Positions 26,168 through 34,782 of a stretch of 64,000 bases of DNA are shown in pieces (the stretch's first letter is position 1; every line of letters starts with the position of its first letter). This DNA comes from Devosia sp. (GTDB lineage Bacteria > Pseudomonadota > Alphaproteobacteria > Rhizobiales > Devosiaceae), in assembly GCF_025809055.1 (NCBI RefSeq), contig NZ_CP075529.1, positions 2,405,501 to 2,469,500 of the forward strand, written 5' to 3'. Below the pieces are notes generated by a model. It searched no databases. It had not been told where the DNA came from and was given only the letters and a program-made list of their open reading frames with translations. The position numbers and the translations under genes were made by a program.

Positions 26168-27979
26168 TTAATAGACGCGCGCCTTGGGGGCGATCTTCTT
26201 GAGGTCGATGCCGCCCTGGTCCTGCGGTGTCAGCGGCTCGGTGATCACCGGGCGGTAGTCGAGCTTGACCGCGCCACTGCTGACATCGACATGGGCAAGG
26301 GTGTGCTTGCGCCAGTTTTCGTCGTCGCGATTGGGGAAATCCTCATGCGCATGGGCGCCACGGCTTTCGTGGCGGGCCTCGGCCGATACCACCGTGGCGA
26401 TGGCGCAGCTCATCAGGTTTTCGAGCTCCAGGGTTTCCACCAGGTCCGAATTCCACACCAGCGAACGGTCGCTGACCTTCACATCGCCCAGCCGGCCATA
26501 GATCTCGGTCATGCGCGCCACGCCCTGCTTGAGCGATTCGGAAGTGCGGAACACGGCAGCGTCGGCCTGCATGGTGCGCTGCATCTCGTCGCGCAGCTTG
26601 GCCGTCGGCTGGCTGCCATTGGCGTTGCGCAGCCGGTCGAAGCGGGCGAGGATTTTTTCGTCCTGTGCCGCATTGATGCCCGGGATCGGCGCCGCCTTGT
26701 CGATCACCTGCCCGGCCCGGATGGCGGCGGCACGGCCGAAGACCACGAGGTCGGTCAGCGAATTCGAGCCCAGCCGGTTGGCGCCGTGCACCGAGGCGCA
26801 GGCCGCTTCACCCACCGCCATCAGGCCGGGCACCACCCGGTTCGGATCGGCCGGCGTCGGGTTGAGCACTTCGCCATGATAGTTCGCGGGAATGCCGCCC
26901 ATGTTGTAGTGCACGGTCGGCAGCACCGGGATCGGCTCGCGGGTGAGATCGACCCCGGCAAATATCTTGGCACTCTCGGTAATACCCGGCAGGCGCTCAT
27001 GCAGCACCTTGGGGTCGAGATGATCGAGGTGGAGGAAGATGTGGTCCTTGTTGGGACCCACGCCCCGGCCCTCGCGGATTTCCAGCGTCATGCAGCGGCT
27101 GACCACGTCGCGGCTGGCCAGGTCCTTGGCATTGGGGGCATAGCGCTCCATGAAGCGCTCGCCTTCCGAATTGGTCAGATACCCGCCCTCGCCGCGCGCG
27201 CCTTCGGTGATCAGCACGCCGGCACCATAGATGCCGGTCGGATGGAACTGCACGAATTCCATGTCCTGCAGCGGCAGGCCGGCGCGGGCCACCATGCCAT
27301 TGCCGTCGCCGGTGCAGGTATGGGCCGAGGTCGCCGAGAAGTAGGAGCGGCCATAGCCGCCGGTTGCCAGCACGACGAGCTTGGCGCGGAAGCGATGCAG
27401 GGTGCCGTCATCGAGCTTCCAGGCGATCACACCCTGGCAGGAGCCGTCATCGCCCATGATCAGGTCGAGGGCGAAATATTCGATATAGAACTGCGCATCA
27501 TTGCGCACCGACTGGCCGTAGAGCGTGTGCAGGATCGCGTGGCCGGTGCGGTCGGCGGCGGCACAGGTGCGCTGCACCGGCGGGCCATCGCCGAACTCGG
27601 TCATGTGGCCGCCGAACGGGCGCTGGTAGATCTTGCCTTCCTGCGTGCGGCTGAAGGGCACGCCATAATGCTCGAGCTCATAGATCGCCGCCGGGGCCTC
27701 GCGCGCCAGATATTCCATGGCGTCGTTGTCGCCCAGCCAGTCCGACCCCTTGACGGTGTCGTACATGTGCCACTGCCAGCTGTCGGGACCCATGTTCTGC
27801 AGCGAAGCGGCAATGCCGCCCTGCGCCGCCACGGTGTGCGATCGGGTCGGAAACACCTTGGTGATGCAGGCGGTATTGAAACCCTGCTCGGCCATGCCGA
27901 GCGTGGCGCGCAGGCCTGCGCCGCCGGCGCCAACCACCACCACGTCGAATTCGTGGTCGATCAGTTCATAAGCGGCCAT
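26168..27979 (-). CDS. sdhA: Succinate dehydrogenase flavoprotein subunit
   Basis: SdhA oxidises succinate to fumarate with covalently bound FAD. The dinucleotide motif VVVGAGGAGLRA opens the protein, and the FAD-attachment histidine is in TRSHTVAAQGGI. The substrate-site motifs QFHPTGIYGAG and HGANRLGSNSLTDLVVFGR are intact. From the ATG at 27979 it is 603 residues; the frame extends upstream to 28120 inside sdhD and was not used. It begins four bases after sdhD. Confidence 0.97.
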   Translation of the reverse strand: MAAYELIDHEFDVVVVGAGGAGLRATLGMAEQGFNTACITKVFPTRSHTVAAQGGIAASLQNMGPDSWQWHMYDTVKGSDWLGDNDAMEYLAREAPAAIYELEHYGVPFSRTQEGKIYQRPFGGHMTEFGDGPPVQRTCAAADRTGHAILHTLYGQSVRNDAQFYIEYFALDLIMGDDGSCQGVIAWKLDDGTLHRFRAKLVVLATGGYGRSYFSATSAHTCTGDGNGMVARAGLPLQDMEFVQFHPTGIYGAGVLITEGARGEGGYLTNSEGERFMERYAPNAKDLASRDVVSRCMTLEIREGRGVGPNKDHIFLHLDHLDPKVLHERLPGITESAKIFAGVDLTREPIPVLPTVHYNMGGIPANYHGEVLNPTPADPNRVVPGLMAVGEAACASVHGANRLGSNSLTDLVVFGRAAAIRAGQVIDKAAPIPGINAAQDEKILARFDRLRNANGSQPTAKLRDEMQRTMQADAAVFRTSESLKQGVARMTEIYGRLGDVKVSDRSLVWNSDLVETLELENLMSCAIATVVSAEARHESRGAHAHEDFPNRDDENWRKHTLAHVDVSSGAVKLDYRPVITEPLTPQDQGGIDLKKIAPKARVY

Positions 27980-27983
27980 GCGA

Positions 27984-28376
27984 CTAACCCCAGAAGACAA
28001 TCTTGAGCACCGCGCCGATGCCGGCCAGCGCCACGGTGAGACAGAACAAAGTGTTGAGCAGCATGGCCAGGCGATACATGCGGCCGTGGACATAATCCTC
28101 GAGCGTGTCGCGCATGCCATTGCGCATATGCACGGCGACGATGCCGATCAGCACCGCCAGCGGCAGCCCGATCCAGCCATTGCCGATGGTGCCAACAAGG
28201 TCGGCCCGATCCTGCCCGCCCAGCTTGACCACCAGGAACAGCAAGAGGCCGAGAAAGGCGATATTGATCGCCCCGGTCAGGCGCTGGGTGATGAAGTGGC
28301 GCGTCGAGGCCGGCGCATTGCCATAATGGCTCTTGGGATCGGCGATGGTTTCAAGCGTGGTCATGTGTTCGCGCAT
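27984..28376 (-). CDS. sdhD: Succinate dehydrogenase membrane anchor subunit
   Basis: SdhD anchors the complex and helps bind heme b and quinone. The 130-residue protein has three predicted spans, with the heme-region segment VAVHMRNGMRDTLEDYVHG before the last span. The family opening (GSAKxGTxHFxxQRxT type) is seen as APASTRHFITQRLTGA. It starts three bases after the sdhC stop. An internal ATG at 28364 is a possible alternative start. Confidence 0.93.
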   Translation of the reverse strand: MREHMTTLETIADPKSHYGNAPASTRHFITQRLTGAINIAFLGLLLFLVVKLGGQDRADLVGTIGNGWIGLPLAVLIGIVAVHMRNGMRDTLEDYVHGRMYRLAMLLNTLFCLTVALAGIGAVLKIVFWG

Positions 28377-28379
28377 GGT

Positions 28380-28772
28380 TCAGCCCACCCACACAAAGAT
28401 TGTCCAGATCAGGAGGGTGATCACCACCGAGGCGATGATCGTCGCCCAGGCGATGGCCTCGCGCTGGCCCGGTTCCATCAGGACAGCAAAGTCCCAGATG
28501 AAGTGGCGGATGCCGCCCAGCATGTGATGCACCAGGCTCCAGGTGAAGCCGAACAGCACCAATTGGCCGAACCAGCTGCCGTAAAGGACATTGACCGCCA
28601 TCAGCGCGTCCTGGCCCAGCGCCGCCGCGACCAGCCAGATCACGAACAGCGCCATGCCGGCATAATTGGCAATACCGGTGGCGCGATGGATGATCGACAT
28701 GGCCATGGTGATGGTCCAGCGGTAGATCTGCAAATGCGGGGAGGTGGGTCGGGCTCTGACAGACATGTTCAT
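28380..28772 (-). CDS. sdhC: Succinate dehydrogenase cytochrome b556 subunit
   Basis: SdhC contributes the axial heme ligand and the quinone pocket. The motif RPTSPHLQIYRW, the segment SIIHRATGIANYAGM and the heme region HHMLGGIRHFIWD are clear in a 130-residue protein with three spans. It is the first gene of the leftward sdhCDAB cluster. A start two codons later (28766) is also possible. Confidence 0.95.
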   Translation of the reverse strand: MNMSVRARPTSPHLQIYRWTITMAMSIIHRATGIANYAGMALFVIWLVAAALGQDALMAVNVLYGSWFGQLVLFGFTWSLVHHMLGGIRHFIWDFAVLMEPGQREAIAWATIIASVVITLLIWTIFVWVG

Positions 28773-28825
28773 TCCGGGGGCCTGTGGACGCCGGCAGGCG
28801 GTGTCCAGTTTGGAATTGTTCGAGG

Positions 28826-28854
28826 TTTCTACCCACCAATGGTTACGAAATCAA
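28826..28854 (-). promoter_or_regulatory. Candidate sdh promoter
   Basis: Read leftward, TTGATT (28854-28849) is followed after 17 bases by TAGAAA (28831-28826), about 54 bases before the sdhC start. Each hexamer matches four of six consensus bases. The rest of the 28773-29096 gap shows no gene or strong hairpin. Confidence 0.4.
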
Positions 28855-29096
28855 AGCCCCAATCTGGCCCCAGCCTGCTACTTTCGGCGCAAACCGCACT
28901 TTGTTCGCTTTACGCACAAACTGTTCGGGTTGCGGACGGCCCGGCGCCCTCGAAGGCCCATTGCCCCCTCCATTGTCCGTTCAGGTTCGGCGCGTGAGCC
29001 GAAAATTAACCACGAGCGGGTCATGATCGACCCCAAATCGGATCGGCCGCCAGAACCCTCACGGGCCGCCGGCCGGTCTCCAGAAGGAAAGAATTC

Positions 29097-31112
29097 ATGC
29101 GTCTCCTCCACAGCGTCAAAGCCCGTATCCTTGCAGCCTTCAGCGCCATGGCCCTGATCGTGCTGCTCGTGGGTGGTTCGGCCATTACCCTGATGATGAG
29201 CGCCGAGCAGATGTTCTCGGCCTATCGCTCGCAGGCCCAGCAGACGCTGGAAATCATCGACTATGTCCGCGACGTCAACACGATGCGCATTTCCTTCGTC
29301 GACTATATTCGCACCCCCACAAGGGCCGCCGAGGATTTCACCCGCGAGATGATCCTCGACGTCGCCACCACCGACGCCGATGGCCTGGCCTTCTTTGCCG
29401 GTGATGATACGGCCCTGGCCGAGATCGCCGAAGTCACCCGCCTGGCCGGGGAGTACGAAACCGCCTTCAACGAGGTCACCACCGGCATTGGCGATGGCAA
29501 GCTGGCCGACAATATTCCGGCCACCGCCACGGCGACCGGCCTGGGGCTGCAGATCGCCGCCATCTATGACGGCATGTATCAGCGCACAAGGGACTTCCAG
29601 AACCAGCTCGGACCCCAGATTGCCGGCCAGCAGCGCCTGCAGGTGGTGATCACCGCCGCCGTCAGCCTGCTCGGCCTCATCGCCGGCATCGTGCTGGCCG
29701 TGGTGACATCCCGCTGGCTGACCGGCACTTTTGCGCGCCTTACCGGCACCATGAACGGCCTCGCTGGCGGCGATTACGACATGACCATTGCCGGCACCGA
29801 AGCCAGAAATGAACTGGGCGACATGGCCAGGGCCCTCGAAACCTTCCGCATCAATGGCCAGCAGGTCGCGCTCTCGGAGCAGGAGCGCGAGCAGCGCGCC
29901 CGCGAGACGGCGGAACGCGCCGAAACCATGGCCCGTTTCCAGGCCGCCTTCGATGGCGTCATCGAACAGGCCATTGCCGGCGATTTCTCCGGCCGCATCA
30001 CGGACCGCTATGGCGATCCCGAGATCGACCGGATTTCGGACAATCTCAACGGCATGATGGGCTCGGTCGAGGCCGCCCTGTCGGAAGCCGATACGGTTCT
30101 CGAATCGCTCTCCCGCGCCGATCTGCGCGAACGCATGGTGGGCAGCTATAGCGGCGCCTTCGAGCGCCTCAAGACCTCGACCAACCAGGTTGCCGACAAG
30201 CTCGCGGAAATGGTAATTGACCTGCGCACCACCTCCCAGGCGCTCAAGCTCGCTACCGGGGAAATCCTGGCCGGCGCCAATGACCTGTCCGAGCGCACCA
30301 CCCGCCAGGCCGCCACCATCGAAGAGACCTCGGCGACCATGGAGCGCATGGCCTCGACCGTCACCGACAATGCCGAGCGCGCCCACGAGGCCAGTGCCAA
30401 TGTGGTCAAGATGTCTGGCGTGGTCGAAGCCAGCTCGACCGTGATGAACGATGCGACCAATGCCATGGACCGCATCTCCACCTCATCGTCGAAAATTTCC
30501 AACATCATCGGGCTGATCGACGACATTGCCTTCCAGACCAACCTTCTGGCCCTCAACGCTTCGGTCGAAGCGGCTCGTGCCGGTGAAGCCGGCAAGGGCT
30601 TTGCCGTGGTGGCCGTGGAAGTGCGGCGCCTGGCGCAGTCGGCAGCTCAGGCCTCGTCCGAGGTCAAGGTGCTGATCGAACAGTCGGCAGCCGAGGTCAA
30701 GAACGGCACGCGCCTCGTCGCCGATGTCGCCGGCCGCCTGACCGAGATCGTCGAAGGCGTGCGCGGCACCGCAACGCTCATGGAAAGCATTGCCCGCGAC
30801 AGCCAGGAACAGGCCTCGGGCATTTCCGAAATTAATGTCGCCGTGCGGCAGATGGATGAGATGACCCAGCACAATGCGGCGCTGGTGGAAGAAATGAATG
30901 CCTCGATCGAACAGACCGAGGGCCAGGCCGGAAAACTCGATGGCCTTGTGGCCACCTTCACCCTTGACCAGCAGGCGAAGGCCACCGCGCCCGCAAGGCC
31001 GGCCCGCACCGCCGAAGAGCCGACTGGCGCCCGCGGCCTGCTGGGCAAGGTGCGATCCGCAGCCAAGACCTATTTCGGCGGCGCCGCCGCAGAGGACTGG
31101 AACGAGTTCTGA
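29097..31112 (+). CDS. Methyl-accepting chemotaxis protein with CheR-docking pentapeptide
   Basis: A 671-residue chemoreceptor. The first span is about residues 10-33. A helical periplasmic sensor region (about 34-180, probably a four-helix bundle) and a second span (about 185-208) are followed by HAMP units. The signalling domain carries NASVEAARAGEAGKGFAVVA. The last residues are EDWNEF, matching the xWxxF pentapeptide that tethers CheR and CheB in Escherichia coli Tsr and Tar. A good AGAAGGAAAG precedes the ATG. No other chemotaxis gene is nearby, so it is probably an orphan receptor working through a remote che operon. Confidence 0.93.
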   Translation: MRLLHSVKARILAAFSAMALIVLLVGGSAITLMMSAEQMFSAYRSQAQQTLEIIDYVRDVNTMRISFVDYIRTPTRAAEDFTREMILDVATTDADGLAFFAGDDTALAEIAEVTRLAGEYETAFNEVTTGIGDGKLADNIPATATATGLGLQIAAIYDGMYQRTRDFQNQLGPQIAGQQRLQVVITAAVSLLGLIAGIVLAVVTSRWLTGTFARLTGTMNGLAGGDYDMTIAGTEARNELGDMARALETFRINGQQVALSEQEREQRARETAERAETMARFQAAFDGVIEQAIAGDFSGRITDRYGDPEIDRISDNLNGMMGSVEAALSEADTVLESLSRADLRERMVGSYSGAFERLKTSTNQVADKLAEMVIDLRTTSQALKLATGEILAGANDLSERTTRQAATIEETSATMERMASTVTDNAERAHEASANVVKMSGVVEASSTVMNDATNAMDRISTSSSKISNIIGLIDDIAFQTNLLALNASVEAARAGEAGKGFAVVAVEVRRLAQSAAQASSEVKVLIEQSAAEVKNGTRLVADVAGRLTEIVEGVRGTATLMESIARDSQEQASGISEINVAVRQMDEMTQHNAALVEEMNASIEQTEGQAGKLDGLVATFTLDQQAKATAPARPARTAEEPTGARGLLGKVRSAAKTYFGGAAAEDWNEF

Positions 31113-31197
31113 CGCCTATCCGACCCGCCCCATTTCGGCCCCGGACCCCGCGCCCGGGGCCGTTTGCCGTCGTCCCTCCGAGACTATCGAGATCAGC

Positions 31198-31785
31198 ATG
31201 ACCGACCGTGTAAAGATTGTCGCCACCGAGGAACTGGCCCGCAACTGGGGCACGCTCAGCAAGACCACCATCGACTACCGGCGCCGCGACGGTCAGGTGC
31301 AGCGCTTCGACCGGGAGGTCTATGACCACGGTAATGCCGCTGCCATGCTGCTGCACGATCCAGGCCGCGACACGGTGTTGATGGTGCGTCAGTTCCGTTA
31401 CCCGGCCATGCGCAATGGCGACGATGCCGACATGCTGGAGGCCTGCGCCGGGCTGCTCGACGGCGATGCCCCCGAAATCGCTGCGGCGCGCGAAGCGCTG
31501 GAAGAAACCGGCCACGCGCCACGCGACATCCGCCATGTCTGCGATATCTATGCCAGCCCAGGATCGCTGACCGAAAAGGTCAGCCTCTATATCGGCACCT
31601 ATGATGCCACCACCCGCCGCCATGCCGGCGGCGGCATCGAAGCGGAAGGCGAAGAGATCGAAGTGGTCGAGATCGGATTTGCCGCCGCGCTCGCCATGGT
31701 CAGCTCCGGCGCCATCACCGATGCCAAGACAGTGGTGCTGATCCAGCATCTTGCCCTGCTGCAGGCAGGCCTCGTGCCTGGCTAG
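31198..31785 (+). CDS. nudK: GDP-mannose pyrophosphatase-like Nudix hydrolase
   Basis: A 195-residue Nudix protein that aligns by eye along its length with Escherichia coli NudK, which hydrolyses GDP-mannose to GMP and mannose-1-phosphate. Shared segments are TIDYRRRDGQVQRFDREVYD, VRQFRYPAMRNGDDADMLEACAGLL and DIYASPGSLTEKVSLYIG. The Nudix box spans GLLDGDAPEIAAAREALEETGH. The ATG at 31198 opens the conserved N-terminus; an upstream extension into the receptor gene was rejected. ADP-ribose pyrophosphatase activity is an alternative. Confidence 0.85.
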   Translation: MTDRVKIVATEELARNWGTLSKTTIDYRRRDGQVQRFDREVYDHGNAAAMLLHDPGRDTVLMVRQFRYPAMRNGDDADMLEACAGLLDGDAPEIAAAREALEETGHAPRDIRHVCDIYASPGSLTEKVSLYIGTYDATTRRHAGGGIEAEGEEIEVVEIGFAAALAMVSSGAITDAKTVVLIQHLALLQAGLVPG

Positions 31786-31976
31786 ATCGTTTCATCTGTG
31801 AACTGGACCATCGCCTTCATCGCCCCCTCTCCCCTCAGGGGAGAGGGATGGGGTGAGGGGTGAAAGCTTCTCGGCAAGAACGCGAAAGTGAACCCCTCAT
31901 CCGGCGCCTCGCGCCACCTTCTCCCCTCAGGGGAGAAGGGAAGGGCACCGACGTGTCAGTCCAAACGTGACGAGAA
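31780..31976. repeat. Second copy of the roughly 200-bp intergenic element, opposite orientation
   Basis: The region after nudK is the near-identical reverse complement of 24570-24770. Shared stretches include CTCTCCCCTCAGGGGAGAG, CTCGGCAAGAACGC, ACCCCTCATCCGGCGC and CTTCTCCCCTCAGGGGAGAA. Weaker matches (CGTTTCA...TGAACT and TCAGTCC...CGTGA...CTAG) extend the copy on both sides. No gene lies in it. Confidence 0.85.
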
Positions 31977-32183
31977 CTAGTAGTCGACCAGCTTCTTGTC
32001 CGGGTCATAAGGCTGGTCCTTGGCCACCCGGGTCACTGCCTGGCCGCAGCGCATTTTCTTGCTCACCGCATCATAGGCGTAGCTCGGGCTGCCGTGCAGT
32101 TGCCAACCCTCGGAAAGGGCCTTGGTGACCTTGTGACAAAACGAAGAGTCGTCTTCCCCGGTCAGAAAGCGGTAGATAAGCAT
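31977..32183 (-). CDS. DUF1737 domain-containing protein
   Basis: A 68-residue protein matching the DUF1737 family in its opening (IYRFLTGEDDSSFCHKVTKAL then SEGWQLHGSPSYAYD) and in RCGQAVTRV. The function is unknown. I prefer the ATG at 32183 because GGGGG lies about six bases upstream; an ATG at 32189 abuts that tract. It is divergent from the carbonic anhydrase gene, with 71 bases between the starts. Confidence 0.85.
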   Translation of the reverse strand: MLIYRFLTGEDDSSFCHKVTKALSEGWQLHGSPSYAYDAVSKKMRCGQAVTRVAKDQPYDPDKKLVDY

Positions 32184-32254
32184 GCACATCCCCCATTGTC
32201 CGGATTCTGGTCCGGCAATTGATCCGCAAGCCTCTTAACGCTAATCGGGACGCC

Positions 32255-32893
32255 ATGCACAGTTTTCCTCAGCACCTTCTCGACGGCCATGCCAATTTCA
32301 TGTCCGGGCGCTATGCCCGCGAGCGCGACCGCTATCGCGATCTCGCCGATGCCGGGCAGAAGCCGACCACCTTGATGATCGCCTGTTGCGACAGCCGCGC
32401 GGCGCCCGAACTGATCTTCGATGCCGGGCCGGGCGAGTTGTTCGTCCTGCGCAATGTCGCCAATCTCGTGCCGACCTACCAGCCCGATGGCGGCCAGCAC
32501 GGCACCTCGGCGGCCATCGAGTTCGCAGTCAAGGCGCTGGCCATCTCCAATGTGGTGATCATGGGCCACGGCCGCTGCGGTGGCATCAAGGCGGCGCTCG
32601 ATCCCAACCTCAAGCCGCTCGATTCGGGCGACTTCATCGGCAAGTGGATGAGCATGCTGGGCGAGCTGCCCGGCCAGCTCGGGCAGAACAGCCTGCTCAC
32701 CGATACCGAGCGGCAAACGGCCATGGAGCGCATTTCCATCCGCAATTCCATCCGCAACCTGCGCACCTTTCCCTATGTCGCGGCGCTCGAAAAAGAAGGC
32801 AAGCTGGCGGTACACGGCGCCTGGTTCGACATTTCCTCGGGCGAGTTGTGGGTCATGGACAATAATGGAGACTTCATCCGCCCCGTGATCTGA
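32255..32893 (+). CDS. Beta-class carbonic anhydrase
   Basis: Interconverts CO2 and bicarbonate, supplying bicarbonate to carboxylases. The zinc ligands are visible: Cys44-x-Asp46-x-Arg48 in IACCDSRAAPE, and His105 and Cys108 in VIMGHGRCGGI. The segment LFVLRNVANLVP is diagnostic. The length of 212 residues is usual. The ATG at 32255 follows GGGA; a TTG at 32219 is unnecessary. A terminator follows 22 bases after the stop. Confidence 0.95.
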   Translation: MHSFPQHLLDGHANFMSGRYARERDRYRDLADAGQKPTTLMIACCDSRAAPELIFDAGPGELFVLRNVANLVPTYQPDGGQHGTSAAIEFAVKALAISNVVIMGHGRCGGIKAALDPNLKPLDSGDFIGKWMSMLGELPGQLGQNSLLTDTERQTAMERISIRNSIRNLRTFPYVAALEKEGKLAVHGAWFDISSGELWVMDNNGDFIRPVI

Positions 32894-32915
32894 GCCCACT
32901 CCGATATCTCCTGTC

Positions 32916-32943
32916 ACGGCCGTCCCTCGGGGCGGCCGTTTTC
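32916..32943 (+). terminator. Terminator after carbonic anhydrase
   Basis: ACGGCCG and TCCC pair with GGG and CGGCCGT around a short loop, followed by TTTTC. Confidence 0.8.
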
Positions 32944-33259
32944 ATTTGCGCGCCGCAAGCTGCCACGCCGCTGCCGCAAAGCTGCACTTGCCCCGCCCCA
33001 ATTGGTGGCCCCGGCACTGGCAAAGAACTGGCACGACCCAAAAAGTTCGGCCCGGCGGCAACTTGCAACACCTGTTCCGCAAGGCGTTTCCACCTGCCCG
33101 AAAAAAGCCCCGACAAAAGTCCGATCACGCCAAAGTGAAGACGAGCAGCAGCCACATTGGGCCGCGATTGTCTGTCCCACGGGCCGCCGGAGAGCGACCC
33201 GTCGGTTGCGGAACAATCCGCTGCCGTCTCCTCCCAAAGTCAACATGGAGTATGAACCC
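32944..33259. other. Leader region of the EF-hand genes
   Basis: A 316-base stretch of lower coding quality; a rightward frame is open from 33002, but its translation before the signal peptide has no family resemblance. It presumably holds the promoter of the EF-hand gene at 33260. I found no convincing hairpin or promoter. Confidence 0.35.
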
Positions 33260-33508
33260 ATGCGTAAGATCGTCCTGACCTCCCTCTTCGCTCTCGGCCT
33301 TTCGACTGCGGCCATGGCCCAGGCTGCCACCGATTTCGCTTCGGTGGACACCGACCTCAATGGCAGCATCTCGCTGGCTGAAGCGCAGGTGGCCTGGCCT
33401 GATCTGACCGAAGAGGCGTTCACCGCTGCCGACACCGACGGCAATGGCGAGCTCTCGGCTGAAGAATATGATGCCCTCGTGGCCGCTTCTGCCGCACCGG
33501 CCCAGTAA
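33260..33508 (+). CDS. Small secreted EF-hand protein (copy 1)
   Basis: An 82-residue protein with a signal peptide (RKIVLTSLFALGLSTAAMAQ) and two EF-hand loops: DTDLNGSISLAE and DTDGNGELSAEE, both with acidic residues at positions 1, 3 and 12. It should bind calcium in the periplasm; role unknown. The ATG at 33260 has GGAG nine bases upstream; an ATG at 33245 overlaps that site. A similar protein follows at 33640, so the pair is a tandem duplication. Confidence 0.88.
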   Translation: MRKIVLTSLFALGLSTAAMAQAATDFASVDTDLNGSISLAEAQVAWPDLTEEAFTAADTDGNGELSAEEYDALVAASAAPAQ

Positions 33509-33542
33509 GGCCGTACCTGTCACCTGACGGCGACAGACCAGC

Positions 33543-33581
33543 CGGCCACCCCGAACGTCCCCGGGGTGGCCGCGGCTTTTT
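33543..33581 (+). terminator. Terminator between the two EF-hand genes
   Basis: CGGCCACCCCG pairs perfectly with CGGGGTGGCCG around an eight-base loop, followed by CGGCTTTTT. It separates the two paralogues, so each probably has its own promoter or the second depends on read-through. Confidence 0.85.
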
Positions 33582-33639
33582 CCGATGCCGCGCGACGGCA
33601 TTTTGCGAGGGGTGAAGACACCCCGCCCCGGAGACTCCC

Positions 33640-33894
33640 ATGAAGAAAATCGCTTTGAGCTTGGCCGTCCTGGCCATTGCCGGCTCGGCCGCCCTCGCCC
33701 AGACGCCCCTCACCTTTGCCCAGGTGGATACCGACGGCAATGGCGAGTTGAGCTATGAGGAATTGCGCGCCGTCTGGCCGGATCTCACCGAAGACGAATT
33801 CAACGCCGCCGACCTCAATATGAGCGGTGGTCTCGATGCCAACGAACTCGACGCGCTGCAACCCAGCACGGTCCCGGCGCCCGCCGCCGAATAG
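33640..33894 (+). CDS. Small secreted EF-hand protein (copy 2)
   Basis: An 84-residue paralogue of the preceding protein, with a signal peptide (KKIALSLAVLAIAGSAALAQ) and EF-hand loops DTDGNGELSYEE and DLNMSGGLDANE. Between the loops both proteins share VWPDLTE or AWPDLTE. The second loop keeps residues 1, 3, 5, 9 and 12 in acidic or polar form and may still bind calcium. It ends six bases before the convergent EamA transporter. Confidence 0.86.
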   Translation: MKKIALSLAVLAIAGSAALAQTPLTFAQVDTDGNGELSYEELRAVWPDLTEDEFNAADLNMSGGLDANELDALQPSTVPAPAAE

Positions 33895-33900
33895 GTCTGC

Positions 33901-34782
33901 CTAGTCGAGCCGGATCGCCGGCTCGACCCGTTTGGCCCGTCGCAGGGTCACGATCAACCCGGCAATGACCAGCAGCGCGCCGCCGATCTCGATCGGGGTT
34001 ACTGTTTCCCCCAGCACCAGATAGCCCGAGGCCAGCCCGGTGATGGGCACCAGCAGGGTGAACGGCGCCACCACCGATGCGGGGTGCCGGCCCAGGAGCC
34101 AGCTCCAGATGGCGCCACCCAGCAGGGTTGCCGGATAGGCCAGGAAGGCGATGAGGCCCGCATCGCTCCACGAAAAGCCGATAAGGGCCGCGCTGATCGC
34201 CGGCCAGCCTTCGGTCAAAAGCGACAGGCCCAAGAGCGGCAAGGGCGCTGCCAGCGATCCCCAGACCGTAAACGAGAGCGCATTGACCTTGCCGGCCTTC
34301 TTGGTCAGCACATTGGCGAGGCCCCAGCTGATCGCCGCCAGCAGAGTCAGCGACAGGGGCAGAAGCCCCGCATTGCCCACCCGCTCGCTGGCAATGACGC
34401 CGATGCCGCCAAAGGCAATGGCTGCCCCCAGCATCTGGAACCGGCTCGGCCGCTCTCCCAGAAGCAGAAAGGCCATCATCATGGTGAAAAAGGCCTGGGT
34501 CTGCAGCACGATGGAGCTGAGCCCGGCGGGCATGCCCCATGAAATCGACAGGTTGAGAAAGGCGTAGAGCGCAAAGCCGAAACTCAGCCCGAAACCGATG
34601 ACGGTCCAGGCCGGCGCCTTGGGTGGCCGCACGAACAGGATCAGCGGAAAGGCTGCTGCGGCAAAGCGCAGGGCCGCCGCCAGCACCGGCGGTAGCGCCT
34701 CGACGCTCAGCTTGATGACGACGAAATTGAAGCCCCAGATGGAGACGACGAGCAGGGCCAGAAGCACATGGCGGATCGGCAT
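33901..34782 (-). CDS. EamA-family transporter (copy 2 of a tandem pair)
   Basis: A 293-residue, ten-span DMT transporter resembling Escherichia coli EamA, an O-acetylserine/cysteine exporter. Characteristic segments are LLVVSIWGFNFVVIKLSVEALPP, SISWGMPAGLSSIVLQTQAFF and VAPFTLLVPITGLASGYLVLGE. Its start overlaps the stop of the upstream paralogue (ATGA arrangement at 34782), so the two are translationally coupled. Substrate is inferred from the family only. Confidence 0.88.
   Translation of the reverse strand: MPIRHVLLALLVVSIWGFNFVVIKLSVEALPPVLAAALRFAAAAFPLILFVRPPKAPAWTVIGFGLSFGFALYAFLNLSISWGMPAGLSSIVLQTQAFFTMMMAFLLLGERPSRFQMLGAAIAFGGIGVIASERVGNAGLLPLSLTLLAAISWGLANVLTKKAGKVNALSFTVWGSLAAPLPLLGLSLLTEGWPAISAALIGFSWSDAGLIAFLAYPATLLGGAIWSWLLGRHPASVVAPFTLLVPITGLASGYLVLGETVTPIEIGGALLVIAGLIVTLRRAKRVEPAIRLD

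Noticed and set aside
26156..28006. A 616-residue rightward frame opposite sdhA
   Set aside because: Antisense shadow of sdhA.
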